Positions 1 to 8,416 of a DNA stretch of 64,000 nucleotides are shown here, piece by piece. Position 1 is the stretch's first letter. The number at the start of each line of letters is the position of its first letter. Position numbers and translations under genes: made by a program. The notes below the pieces were generated by a model. That model made no database searches and had not been told where the DNA came from. It saw only the letters and a list, made by a program, of their open reading frames with translations. The stretch is from Leeuwenhoekiella marinoflava DSM 3653 (GTDB lineage: Bacteria > Bacteroidota > Bacteroidia > Flavobacteriales > Flavobacteriaceae). Location of the stretch: NCBI RefSeq assembly GCF_900129005.1, contig NZ_FQUN01000007.1, positions 57,132 through 121,131 on the forward strand. Direction: 5' to 3'.

Positions 1-310
1 CAAAGGCGTTTGCGTAGTTTTCAAAGATGTAAAAATAAGGCCTAGATTTTTTTGGTTCGTTTTTTCATCGATGGAAAAAATGAACAGAACATGATATAGA
101 AACTATAACTTCTATTCATGTTCTTTTGCCTTGATGCCAAAGAACCAAAAGATCAAGGCTCACAAGACGGTATCTAAATTTTTCGTTTGCTTCACTGCAT
201 GCGCTTAACTCGGCCGCTATCGCGCCCTCAAACAGAACCGCCTGCGACGTTCCGCTCACTTCAAATTTCACGATACCTTCTTGTAGGCCGTTTCTAAGAT
301 CAGAACTAAG
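1..310. repeat. Dispersed hairpin repeat, copy 1 (left and right modules)
   Basis: Bases 1-107 are nearly identical to 7917-8075, and 108-310 match the right module found at 18135-18345, 25655-25865, 26176-26390 and 26580-26790. The junction carries facing arms (TTTTGGTTC type on the left, GAACCAAAA type on the right). Every reading frame is broken or only repeat-derived, so I treat it as non-coding. The copy is cut by the window edge. Confidence 0.8.
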
Positions 311-424
311 AATATAATTCTTTAGCCTTCTTTTTCTTCAGTATACCTAAGAAATGTGCCTAAATACAATGACGTTAAAAGACTAAAATTACTGTAGGGA
401 CATTCAATCTGTCCAATTAAAAAA

Positions 425-545
425 AATAAAAAAATCAGATTAAAAAGGCTCTTTTCTTTTGGTTCGTTTTCTTTGGAGAAGACAAACCGAGGGCACGAGG
501 TTCACGAGCTCTACAAGAGTTACTAAAACAAATTCAACTTTCAGC
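425..545. repeat. Dispersed repeat fragment, left-module type
   Basis: The stretch around 444-485 (a TTTTGGTTCG core followed by TTTTCTTTGGAGAA) matches the left module seen at 18020-18045, 26025-26045 and 26805-26830, then diverges. No gene is visible between 1 and 714 apart from this and copy 1. The last 170 bases before 715 are A+T-rich and presumably hold the promoter of the oxidoreductase gene, but I see no clear -33/-7 pair. Confidence 0.55.
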
Positions 546-714
546 ATATAACAGAAATCAAAACAGTTCTTTGTTTTTTTTGGGTGATTTAATGTTCAGG
601 AAAAATCAAAATCACATAGAAGCGGTAAGCTAAATCGGGTTACTTGATCATTTCATGAAAAACGTTGTAGTAAAAATGACTATATTGTAACCGTTAATTT
701 TAAATCTTACAGAT

Positions 715-2049
715 ATGAGTAACCTTCCCAGACGCAAATTTTTACAACAAACTACTTTAGCCACTGCAGGCTTAAGCCTTTCAGGATCGCTTTTGGCCAA
801 TCCCATTTCTATTTTTGGGGCAAACGACCGATTGAACTTTGCCGTAATTGGCTGTAACGGGATGGGATGGTCTAATATGCAGGCCCATTTAAAGCTGCCT
901 AATGTAAGTTGTGTTGCGCTTGCAGATGTAGATCAGCGGGTACTCGACCGTCGTGCGGGCGAACTCCAAAAAATGACAGGAAAAGTTCCTAAGTTGTATA
1001 CCGATTACCGCAAACTTTTGGAAAATAAAGATATCGATGTTGTGATCATCGGTACACCAGATCACTGGCACTGCCTCAATATGGTTGATGCACTACAAGC
1101 CGGCAAGCATGTATATGTCGAAAAACCGTTGGCTAACAGTATTGAAGAGTGTAACGTCATGCTTAAAGCCGCCAATGCGTCAGACAAACTGGTGCAGGTA
1201 GGGCAGTGGCAGCGCAGCGGGCAGCAGTATGATGAGGCGATAAAATACGTGCAATCGGGTAAATTGGGACAAATACGACTGGTAAAATGTTGGGCGTATC
1301 AGGGCTGGATGAATCCCGTGCCTGAAAAACCCAATACGACTCCGCCTCTCGGAGTGGATTATGCGATGTGGCTGGGACCTGCGCCGGAACGTCCGTTTAA
1401 TGAGAACCGATTCCACTTCAACTTTCGCTGGTTTTGGGATTATGCAGGCGGATTGATGACCGATTGGGGTGTGCACGAACTCGACATTGCTTTGTTTGCG
1501 ATGGGAGCCAAAGCGCCAAAATCTATTTTAGCCTCCGGAGGAAAACTGGCTTATCCTGATGATGCTTCTGAAACACCCGACACGCTTCAGACCGTGTATG
1601 AGTTTGATAATTATAACCTGTTGTGGGAACACGCCACCGGGATTGACGGCGGACCTTATGGCCGTACCGAAGGTATTGCCTTTATCGGAAATAACGGCAC
1701 GCTGGTGGTCAACCGCGGGGGCTGGGAAGTCATTCCTGAAGGACATCGTGTAGACGGGGAGTGGAAAACCAAAATAGACCGTGTTGACCTGAGCAGACCC
1801 GAAGGAAACGCTCTGGAAAATCACGCTAAAAACTTTGTAGACGCCATACGTAACAACGATAAAAGCGCACTGGCCTGTGGAGTAGAAACCGGCAGCGTAG
1901 CCGCCATTACCGCGCATATGGGTAATATCGCCTACAAAACCGGAAAAAAAATCTATTGGGATGCTGCAAGCGGTTCGTTTCAGGACCCGGAAGCTGATGC
2001 CCTCGTAAGCGCCCGCTACAACAACGGTTGGGAATTGCCTAAAGTGTAA
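715..2049 (+). CDS. Tat-exported Gfo/Idh/MocA family oxidoreductase
   Basis: A 444-residue NAD(P)-dependent sugar or polyol dehydrogenase-like protein. The N-terminus has a twin-arginine signal (RRKFLQQ at residues 6-12, then a hydrophobic stretch to about 30), so it is predicted to be folded in the cytoplasm and exported with its cofactor. The Rossmann fold starts near residue 38 (NFAVIGCNGMG), and the family motif EKPLA lies near residue 140. The C-terminal alpha/beta domain includes the GGLMTDWGVHELD stretch. Bacteroidota carry many secreted members whose substrates are mostly unknown; in related families they act on sugars released from polysaccharides. The start is supported by the signal peptide beginning directly at this ATG. 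The convergent lactonase-like gene next door may share substrate chemistry, which is inference. Confidence 0.9.
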   Translation: MSNLPRRKFLQQTTLATAGLSLSGSLLANPISIFGANDRLNFAVIGCNGMGWSNMQAHLKLPNVSCVALADVDQRVLDRRAGELQKMTGKVPKLYTDYRKLLENKDIDVVIIGTPDHWHCLNMVDALQAGKHVYVEKPLANSIEECNVMLKAANASDKLVQVGQWQRSGQQYDEAIKYVQSGKLGQIRLVKCWAYQGWMNPVPEKPNTTPPLGVDYAMWLGPAPERPFNENRFHFNFRWFWDYAGGLMTDWGVHELDIALFAMGAKAPKSILASGGKLAYPDDASETPDTLQTVYEFDNYNLLWEHATGIDGGPYGRTEGIAFIGNNGTLVVNRGGWEVIPEGHRVDGEWKTKIDRVDLSRPEGNALENHAKNFVDAIRNNDKSALACGVETGSVAAITAHMGNIAYKTGKKIYWDAASGSFQDPEADALVSARYNNGWELPKV

Positions 2050-2056
2050 TCCGGCA

Positions 2057-2071
2057 CCCTCATTGAGGGTT
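2057..2071. terminator. Possible short hairpin between convergent genes
   Basis: ACCCTC and GAGGGT face each other around a three-base loop directly after the oxidoreductase stop, followed by a T-containing but not T-only tail. It is a weak candidate terminator. Confidence 0.3.
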
Positions 2072-2152
2072 TAGTTCTCCGAGGCTGGCTTCAAAATCGG
2101 AAATGAGTTGTCAATCATACCTCGTAGACTTGCGCTAGCTCTAAGGTTTGAT

Positions 2153-3040
2153 TCAACGCCTTGGGCCGACTACATTCATCTCCAGCAGGTAAACTGCCTG
2201 CTGGGCGGTGATAAAAAGCGTTTTGCGGTCTTTACCGCCAAAAGTTACATTCGCTGTCCAGTCTTTGTCAATGGGAATATGCTGCAATTCAAGACCCTTT
2301 GGGTCGTAGATGGTCACGCCTTTACCCGTGAGGTACACATTGCCGCGACTATCCACCGTCATCCCGTCTGAACCTTGTTTGACAAACAGCCTTTTGTTGG
2401 TCAGATCCCCGTTTTTAGCAATGTCAAAAGCATAGGTTTTATCAGCACCAATGTCGGCTACGTAGAGGGTTTTTCCGTCCGGGGTGCCGATGATGCCGTT
2501 AGGTTTTACAAAATCGGTAGCGGCGATACGCACTGTGCCATTGGTGCTTAAGGCATAAACCCGCTCAGCATCGATGTCTTTTTCGCTACGTTGCCAGTAG
2601 TCCCGCTGGTAATACGGGTCTGTAAAATAAATGGTTTCGTCAGGGGCAATCCAGATATCGTTAGGTCCGTTAAAACGCTTTCCTTCAAAGTCGGTCAGCA
2701 AAACCTGTACGGTTTTATCGGTAGTGATTTTCCAGAGTTCAGATTTGTTGTCTGCTGCCGCCAGAAGATTGCCGTCATGGTCAAAGTAGAGTCCGTTGGC
2801 ACGTCCTGCGGATTCCATAAATACCGAAAGTGTACCCTCTTGTGCATCCCATTTGTAGATGCGGTCGTTGGGCTGGTCTGTAAAATACACATGGCCTTCT
2901 GCATCTGCAGCCGGCCCTTCGGTAAAGCTGAAGCTATCGGCCAGCAATTGCGGTTCCCTACCCGGTTTTACGAGTTGGTTTTGCGAAGCGCACGAACTCA
3001 ACAGCAGAGCGAGTACTGCAACTAAGGAAATTTTAAACAT
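2153..3040 (-). CDS. SMP-30/gluconolactonase/LRE family lipoprotein
   Basis: A 295-residue six-bladed beta-propeller of the SMP-30/gluconolactonase family, predicted to hydrolyse sugar lactones. The N-terminus is a lipoprotein signal with lipobox LSSC (Cys at residue 17), so it is anchored in the periplasm or on the outer membrane. Family features include EGPAAD near residue 42, FNGPNDIWI near residue 123 and KPNGI near residue 178, which hold the usual metal-binding Glu/Asn/Asp residues. It is transcribed convergently with the Tat-exported oxidoreductase. An oxidase/dehydrogenase making a lactone and a lactonase opening it is a sensible pairing, but that link is inferred from position only. 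Confidence 0.88.
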   Translation of the reverse strand: MFKISLVAVLALLLSSCASQNQLVKPGREPQLLADSFSFTEGPAADAEGHVYFTDQPNDRIYKWDAQEGTLSVFMESAGRANGLYFDHDGNLLAAADNKSELWKITTDKTVQVLLTDFEGKRFNGPNDIWIAPDETIYFTDPYYQRDYWQRSEKDIDAERVYALSTNGTVRIAATDFVKPNGIIGTPDGKTLYVADIGADKTYAFDIAKNGDLTNKRLFVKQGSDGMTVDSRGNVYLTGKGVTIYDPKGLELQHIPIDKDWTANVTFGGKDRKTLFITAQQAVYLLEMNVVGPRR

Positions 3041-3263
3041 GGTAAACTAATTTGTTTAAAGATAGCATAAACGCACTGTTTTCTGAGAGGTACATCCATT
3101 TTCATACGTTACACATGTTTTTAAATGACCTAGGTTATACACCGGAGACCTGGCAAACCCATTACAAGAACGCAAAACCGCATATTTAAAATAACAGATG
3201 CTGTGGAGTGGTTGATGTCAACAGGTAAAGCTCAGTTTCAGATCTTGCTGGGGAACACGCCCT

Positions 3264-3289
3264 GATTCTAAAAAAAGAATCCTATTTTT
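3264..3289. terminator. Weak hairpin plus T-rich tail upstream of sulfatase
   Basis: GATTCT and AGAATC flank six A residues, followed by CTATTTTT. It lies in the 290-base gap between two divergent genes, so it could also be an operator. The rest of that gap shows nothing recognisable. Confidence 0.25.
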
Positions 3290-3330
3290 AAGCCGCGAGA
3301 GACCAACCGCGATTTTTAAAATACGCTTTT

Positions 3331-4719
3331 ATGAAACGTTTACTGTTGTCCGTACTTACGGGCCTGGGTCTCTTTAGTTCGTTTTCTCAACCCGAACCGG
3401 TTACAAAACCCAACATTATTTTAGTATTTATAGACGATATGGGTTGGGGGGATTTTTCGTCCTTTGGCAATACCGATGCAGCCACTCCCAATATCGATCG
3501 GCTCGCTTCTGAAGGAATCAGTTTTGAGCAGTTCTATGTAAATTCGCCCATTTGTTCTCCATCTCGGGTAGCCATTAGCACCGGCACGTATCCGCAACGG
3601 TGGAATATCGATTCGTATTTAGATAACAGACGCGTAAATGAACAACGGGGTATGGCCAACTGGCTAAACCCGGAAGCACCGATGCTTGCACGCAGCCTGA
3701 AGGATGCCGGGTACACTACCGGTCATTTTGGTAAGTGGCATATGGGCGGACAACGCGATGTAAAGGAAGCACCGCCAATTACCGATTACGGTTTTGATGA
3801 ATCGCTAACCAATTTTGAAGGGATGGGAGCCAAACTGCTTCCGCTTACCAAAGACGAGACCGGGAAAGTAGGCCGCATTTGGGAAGATGCTGTTAATCTG
3901 GGATCTCCGGTTACCTGGATGCAACGCTCGGAGATCACCACCGGCTTTGTAGATGCAGCGATACAGTTTATAGGAGAGAAAAGTAAAGCAGATAAACCCT
4001 TCTATGTAAATGTCTGGCCAGACGATGTGCACAGTCCGTACTGGCCTCCATTTGAAGCATATGGAGTAGCTAAAGAGCAAGGTAAACGCGGACTCTACCT
4101 TGCGGTGTTGGAAGCGATGGATAAGCAATTGGGTAAACTCTTTGAGTATATTGAGGCAGACGAGAAGTTACTCGATAATACGCTGATCCTGATCTGCTCA
4201 GACAACGGTCCTGAATTGGGTGCCGGAAGCGCGGCACATTTAAAAGGCTATAAAACCCATTTGTTCGAAGGCGGTATTCGTTCGTCGCTTGTCGTTTGGG
4301 GACCTGGCTTCATCAAAAAAGAAGCACAGGGAACCCGCAATGCCGCATCGGTGTTTTCTGCAATAGACCTAACGCCTTCCTTGCTAGCATTTACGGGAGC
4401 AGAAGCACCTGAAAACGCCAATTATGACGGTGAAAACTTAATAGAAACCCTCATAGGAGAAGCCAATCGATCCCGGCAAGCTCCTATTTTTTACAGCAGG
4501 CCTCCGGATCGAAAAAATTATTACGGCTTTAAAAACCTACCGGATCTGGCCGTGCGCGTGGGGAACTGGAAACTGCTTTGTGATTATGACGGCAGCCGCC
4601 CGCAGTTGTATAACCTGATCGATGATCCTGCTGAAACCACAAATCGTGCTGCTGAACAACCTAAACGCACCGCAACGCTAACGCAAGAGGTACTGGCGTG
4701 GTATGAGGAAATGCCTTAA
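3331..4719 (+). CDS. Secreted S1-family sulfatase
   Basis: A 462-residue arylsulfatase-type enzyme with an N-terminal signal peptide (residues 1-19). The signature C-S-P-S-R lies at residues 75-79, with Cys75 expected to become formylglycine by a sulfatase-modifying enzyme encoded elsewhere. Metal ligands are visible as DD at 35-36 and in the SDNG motif near residue 290, and GKWHMGG holds the expected Lys/His near residue 138. Such enzymes remove sulfate esters from carbohydrates, typical for marine Bacteroidota feeding on algal or animal sulfated glycans. No sulfated-polysaccharide operon surrounds it, so the substrate cannot be named. Length is normal for the family. Confidence 0.93.
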   Translation: MKRLLLSVLTGLGLFSSFSQPEPVTKPNIILVFIDDMGWGDFSSFGNTDAATPNIDRLASEGISFEQFYVNSPICSPSRVAISTGTYPQRWNIDSYLDNRRVNEQRGMANWLNPEAPMLARSLKDAGYTTGHFGKWHMGGQRDVKEAPPITDYGFDESLTNFEGMGAKLLPLTKDETGKVGRIWEDAVNLGSPVTWMQRSEITTGFVDAAIQFIGEKSKADKPFYVNVWPDDVHSPYWPPFEAYGVAKEQGKRGLYLAVLEAMDKQLGKLFEYIEADEKLLDNTLILICSDNGPELGAGSAAHLKGYKTHLFEGGIRSSLVVWGPGFIKKEAQGTRNAASVFSAIDLTPSLLAFTGAEAPENANYDGENLIETLIGEANRSRQAPIFYSRPPDRKNYYGFKNLPDLAVRVGNWKLLCDYDGSRPQLYNLIDDPAETTNRAAEQPKRTATLTQEVLAWYEEMP

Positions 4720-4794
4720 CCGGAACCTCCTGATAGGCCGGTACTGGCATTGTATCAGAATTGAGATGATAGACGATAGCTACAAGAATAAAAA

Positions 4795-5180
4795 CATACA
4801 TATTCATACCCGAAGGGTTAAATGAATGCCCTTCCCTCGGTTCAGAATAGGTATAGGAAGTTCCGAAAGTGTACTTGTTTTTGATCTTACTAAAAGCTTT
4901 AAATCGGCATATAGAAAAGATCTCGTAAAATTTGATGTGAGGTTTCGTGAAATTTTCTGCTGTTTGACCCGCAGGGGAGTTCAGAAAATTTAGAAGCCGA
5001 ACGATAAATTTAGAGATCGTTTCTTAAGCCTAGACTTTTTTGATTCTTTTTTGGGCGATGCAAAAAAGAACAGAACATCAATAGAAGTCGGAATTACTCA
5101 AATCTCCGTTAGGAGATCAATCAAAACTTTATTAGAAAATATAACTCCTCTTCTTTCCCTTGACAAAAGCAACAAAAGAT
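4795..5180. repeat. Dispersed repeat fragments between sulfatase and LprI-like gene
   Basis: The stretch at 4800-4865 (TTCATACCCGAAGGGTTAAA, then CCCTCGGTTCAGAATAGG) matches the start of the left module at 18350-18400, 25255-25305 and 25880-25925. Bases 5030-5170 hold the later part of the same module, diverged. Between them the sequence is unrelated, so the copy is interrupted. The whole 609-base gap 4720-5328 contains no convincing gene. Confidence 0.6.
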
Positions 5181-5328
5181 TAGGGAACGCGTTAAAAAAC
5201 GTGTATACAAATTAGTAACTTAAAGCTATCAATTAAATAGCTATCGTTCGCATGATAAGAGTCTCCGGTTTACTTCAAAAAATAGCCGGGATTGACCGAT
5301 CTTTTGCGTCTTTAAAAATTAAACCAGT

Positions 5329-5724
5329 ATGATAAAAAATGCACTAACCCTACTCGTATTCGCTTTTACGCTAAGCGGTTTTGCACAAACGCAGGCTGAA
5401 ATGAATAAGACAGCTTCTGCGTCTTTTCAGGAGGTAGATGCCGAACTCAATAAAGTCTACCAGCAGATTTTAAAAGAGTATAAGCAAGATCCCCTGTTTA
5501 TTAAAAACTTACGGAAGACCCAACGACTCTGGATTCAGTTTCGAGATGCCGAACTCGACATGAAATACCCGGCTTATGCGGATCATCACTATGGGAGTGT
5601 TCAACCGATGTGCAGAGCAACCTACTTAAAAAGCCTGACCCAAGAACGGGTTGATAAATTAAAAATCTGGTTGCAAGGCATAGAAGAGGGCGATGTCTGC
5701 GCAGGATCGGTAAAAACAAACTAA
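5329..5724 (+). CDS. LprI/DUF1311-like small secreted protein
   Basis: A 131-residue protein with an N-terminal signal peptide (residues 1-19, cleavage after GFAQ likely). The mature part is helical, with the family pattern of an EMN start, a central LRKTQRLWIQFRDAE stretch and Cys residues near 90 and 123. This fits the DUF1311/lysozyme inhibitor LprI family. Some family members inhibit lysozyme; most have no tested role. It stands alone between two gene-poor spacers. Confidence 0.75.
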   Translation: MIKNALTLLVFAFTLSGFAQTQAEMNKTASASFQEVDAELNKVYQQILKEYKQDPLFIKNLRKTQRLWIQFRDAELDMKYPAYADHHYGSVQPMCRATYLKSLTQERVDKLKIWLQGIEEGDVCAGSVKTN

Positions 5725-5823
5725 GGGGGTGGACTCCACAGAAAGGCTTTCGGAATTCCCCCTTTAGAGCAAGCGCATCGCAGGTAAGTTTAAGGCTAAC
5801 AAAAGATTGGAAAACCTAATGCG

Positions 5824-5844
5824 ATGCTGAAACCCGTTCAGCAT
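5824..5844. repeat. REP-like palindrome, ATGCTGAA type, copy 1
   Basis: ATGCTGAA and TTCAGCAT form a perfect 8-bp stem around ACCCG. The same palindrome recurs at 15520-15540 and, looser, at 14756-14788. Confidence 0.65.
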
Positions 5845-5902
5845 GACCTGCCGTAGCGTTTATAACGCTGATCCAGGTGTTGATACTTTTTTAAAATACT
5901 GC

Positions 5903-5933
5903 TTGACAAGGGTTTACCAATAAAGTATATTTA
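5903..5933 (+). promoter_or_regulatory. Strong promoter-like element in a gene-free block
   Basis: TTGACA is followed after 17 bases by TATATT, a textbook sigma-70 layout. It also fits the Bacteroidota pattern, with TTG at 5903 and TATATTTA at 5926-5933, a 20-base gap. The next convincing start codon on this strand is the beta-lactamase at 6581, about 640 bases on. It may therefore drive a long leader or a non-coding RNA. Confidence 0.45.
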
Positions 5934-6049
5934 CACCACAAAACAGCTTAGTTCCTCCACAACTGTGTCTTTAAGATAAGCTTTACAACTGAGCCCCGGC
6001 GAGCAGGCTCAGATTCAAAACACCCTTTCAAAACATTTTTAGAATACCA

Positions 6050-6115
6050 TTCACTCAAGGTTCACTCAAGGTTCATCCGGGGTTCACCCGAGGTTTACCC
6101 GTGTTTCACCCGGGG
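6050..6115. repeat. Six-unit 11-bp tandem array upstream of beta-lactamase
   Basis: Six consecutive 11-base units start at 6050, 6061, 6072, 6083, 6094 and 6105. Each begins TTCAC or a one-base variant (TTCAT, TTTAC). The first two are identical (TTCACTCAAGG) and the last reads TTCACCCGGGG. A period close to one helical turn is typical of cooperative protein-binding sites, but the binder is unknown. Confidence 0.7.
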
Positions 6116-6298
6116 ATAAGGCCTGGTAAGAGCATAGCCACGTCAGGATTAAGCCTACCCTAAGTATACTTTTATAGGAATACGATCTTTGGAAGCTACC
6201 AGAGCCGTTTGCTTTAATACTTTTGCAGGAGAAACAAGCTCGGACTTTACCTGACAAAATTTTTATATTGAAGCAGTACTACTAAGACCGGCAGCCTC

Positions 6299-6329
6299 GT
6301 AAACTACCGGATACCGTATTGTAGTTTAC
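6299..6329. other. Hairpin in the leader of the beta-lactamase region
   Basis: GTAAACTAC (6299-6307) and GTAGTTTAC (6321-6329) are a perfect 9-bp inverted repeat around a 13-base loop that itself contains CGG/CCG. With the promoter at 5903 and the 11-bp array it makes 5725-6580 a structured, gene-free region. I find no in-frame ATG-started gene there on the plus strand. Confidence 0.5.
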
Positions 6330-6518
6330 CAAAAGAAGCCATTAAAAAGAAACTGTATCTTTAACCTAGGAACACAGCAATCAATCCCAACCCTATCAGA
6401 AGAAAGATCGTCCGCATACGCGAACTGCTCGGTTTTTAGCAATCGTTTTTGTCTTGGCATTATTTAAAAAGAATAGTGCAAAATCAGCAATCGCTAACCC
6501 GTACACGGTCAAAAAAGA

Positions 6519-6526
6519 TATCTTTG
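6519..6526 (+). promoter_or_regulatory. Candidate -7 box of the metallo-beta-lactamase gene
   Basis: TATCTTTG matches the Bacteroidota -7 consensus TAnnTTTG and lies 54 bases before the chosen ATG. No matching TTTG -33 element is seen at the usual distance, so this is tentative. Confidence 0.35.
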
Positions 6527-6580
6527 CGGTGTTGCAAAAAGCAGCAGCAATACCCTTTTCTATTCTTAAATTTTCACACT

Positions 6581-7330
6581 ATGCCTACATCTATAAAATG
6601 GGCTATCCTGTTTTGTCTGGTATTCCTGTTTGGTTTTCAACAGCCGAATACTTCAAAGCCTGAAGTGGTTTATCAATCGGAACGCCTCATCATCACCCGA
6701 CTTTCCGATAATGCCTTTCAGCATGTCTCGTTTTTACAAACTCAGGATTTTGGCAAGGTGGCATGTAACGGACTTATAGTTCGCGACGGTAACGAGGCGG
6801 TTGTTTACGATACGCCAACTGATGATACGGGTTCGCGCGAACTCATTGCCTGGATAGCAGATGGGTTACAAGCCAGGGTTAAGGCCGTGATTCCTACCCA
6901 TTTTCATGCGGACTGTCTGGGCGGATTGCAGGAATTTCACAAGCACGGAATTCCGTCGTATGCGCACAGCAGAACCCTGGCTTTAGCCCGTGAACACGGC
7001 TATACCGTACCGCAACAGGCTTTTGAAGACCGACTTACTTTAGACGTGGGTACGCAACAGACCACAGCTCAATTCTTTGGAGAAGGCCATACGACCGATG
7101 ATGTGGTGGGCTATTTCCCCAGTGAGCATATTCTTTTTGGAGGTTGTTTGATTAAAGAAATGGAGGCTACTAAAGGCTATCTGGGAGATGCCAACCTAAA
7201 TGCCTGGTCAGACACTGTGCGTCTTGTAAAAGCTGCTTATCCCGATGTGCAACACGTGGTTCCCGGTCACGGAGAACCCGGAGATAGCCGTTTGCTTGAT
7301 TATACGATTGCGCTTTTTGATAAAAACTAA
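6581..7330 (+). CDS. Subclass B1 metallo-beta-lactamase
   Basis: A 249-residue periplasmic zinc hydrolase expected to open the beta-lactam ring, carbapenems included in this subclass. The start was moved from an upstream ATG (6449) to 6581, where a signal peptide begins (MPTSIKWAILF). All B1 ligands are present: His107, His109 and His170 for zinc 1; Asp111, Cys189 and His230 for zinc 2. Lys192 follows the Cys by three residues, matching the substrate-carboxylate Lys of B1 enzymes. The HFHADC motif resembles the HxHxDC form in CcrA. Environmental Flavobacteriaceae often carry chromosomal, resident enzymes of this kind. No transposon, integron or resistance cluster is next to it, so it looks intrinsic. 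Confidence 0.9.
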   Translation: MPTSIKWAILFCLVFLFGFQQPNTSKPEVVYQSERLIITRLSDNAFQHVSFLQTQDFGKVACNGLIVRDGNEAVVYDTPTDDTGSRELIAWIADGLQARVKAVIPTHFHADCLGGLQEFHKHGIPSYAHSRTLALAREHGYTVPQQAFEDRLTLDVGTQQTTAQFFGEGHTTDDVVGYFPSEHILFGGCLIKEMEATKGYLGDANLNAWSDTVRLVKAAYPDVQHVVPGHGEPGDSRLLDYTIALFDKN

Positions 7331-7479
7331 TCGGTTTGCTTTTAAAGGTTTCTGAGTATCTGTAGTACCAATCTGTATTAACATTAATAATACAGTTACT
7401 TTATAAACGCTGTTCATTTTTTTTTTTTAGCTTAGAATCTATTGATTTTCAACGGACTTCGTGATTCTGCGATTTCATT

Positions 7480-7760
7480 GATGAAAAAATGAACCAAAAA
7501 ATCAAGTCTCACAAGACGGTATCTAAATTTTTCGTTTGCTGCACTGCATAGTTTTTGAGTAAAAAAGCCCAACGCGGCAAGCTGGTTCATCACTAGAATA
7601 GTCCACTGGACTATTCTTTAACGCGCTGCCCTACGATACCTTCTTGTAGGTCGTTATTCAAGTATTAATAAGCATTTAAATGATATTCATACCCGAAGGG
7701 TTTGGTTTCCTTTTGGTCCGTATAACGACAGCATCCCGTTAAAAATTTCTGAAGCTATTC
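7480..7760. repeat. Dispersed repeat, diverged right module plus start of next unit
   Basis: Bases 7500-7545 and 7625-7655 match the right module (CACAAGACGGTATCTAAATT and GATACCTTCTTGTAGG cores), but the centre is replaced by unrelated sequence. It is followed by TTCAAGTATTAATAAGC and TTCATACCCGAAGGGTT, the same join seen at 18320-18365. The block is part of the gene-free region 7331-8416. Confidence 0.65.
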
Positions 7761-7899
7761 TGAACAGAGGGAATTTCGATTTTGTTTAAACCTTTGGATA
7801 TGACAATTTTCAATAGAATGGTAAAACGGCCTACTTTTTAGATCTGTAGTAAAACAAGCAAAAGCCGCAGCGGTGGGCAGTGGAGGATAGCCTAGCGCA

Positions 7900-8125
7900 G
7901 CGGTTTGCTATCCGTAGGCAAAGGCGTTTGCGTAGTTTTCAAAGATGTAAAAATAAGCCTAGATTTTTTTGGTTCGTTTTTTCATCGATGGAAAAAATGA
8001 ACAGAACATGATTAGGAGTAAGTACTACTCAAATCTCCGTTAAGAGATCAAACAACACATCATTAGAAGATCTAACTTCTATTCATCCTCCTGTTCTTTT
8101 GTCTTGATACAAAAAACAGAACATC
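7900..8125. repeat. Dispersed repeat, left module like copy 1, truncated right module
   Basis: From about 7917 the sequence follows window positions 1-90 nearly base for base, then continues into the facing arm at 8075-8110 (CTTCTATTCAT type followed by TGTTCTTTTG). It stops before the body of the right module. Confidence 0.7.
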
Positions 8126-8235
8126 AATAAAAGTAAAAACCATTAATCTCTTTACTAAAACTCAAAAAAAACACCAGTTCCAGAATAAACTCTCTAAAAA
8201 AGAAAGAGAATACCTCTTAATTCCTTCGCCCTTTA

Positions 8236-8325
8236 ACCATAGATCAACCATAGATCCTCCATTGTATTACCATTAAACCCCAGTATTTATGCAGGATAAA
8301 TGGAGAAACAATGGACAAACTATGT
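8236..8325. promoter_or_regulatory. Mirrored 4+4 array of 11-bp units upstream of the DUF6266 gene
   Basis: CCAT (preceded by A or T) occurs at 8237, 8248, 8259 and 8270, exactly 11 bases apart. ATGC, ATGG, ATGG and ATGT occur at 8289, 8300, 8311 and 8322, again 11 apart. The second set is the reverse complement of the first and mirrors it around position 8281. This is a phased, two-fold symmetric array ending about 90 bases before the start codon, most simply an operator for a multimeric DNA-binding protein. Confidence 0.65.
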
Positions 8326-8416
8326 GCAAAGGTCGAAGAAAACCCCTTGAATATTAGGAGGTTGAAAGAATAAAAAGTACTTTAGAGTGTTGATAACCAG
8401 TTAAATATCAAAAACT

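Noticed and set aside
2108-2371. 87-codon plus-strand ORF
   Set aside because: It is the antisense shadow of the lactonase gene, with no signal, motif or promoter of its own.
6050-6115. CRISPR-like short tandem array
   Set aside because: The 11-base units abut directly and have no spacers.
6449-6580. Upstream in-frame extension of the beta-lactamase
   Set aside because: The added 44 residues are basic and unstructured and would bury a good signal peptide that starts at 6581.
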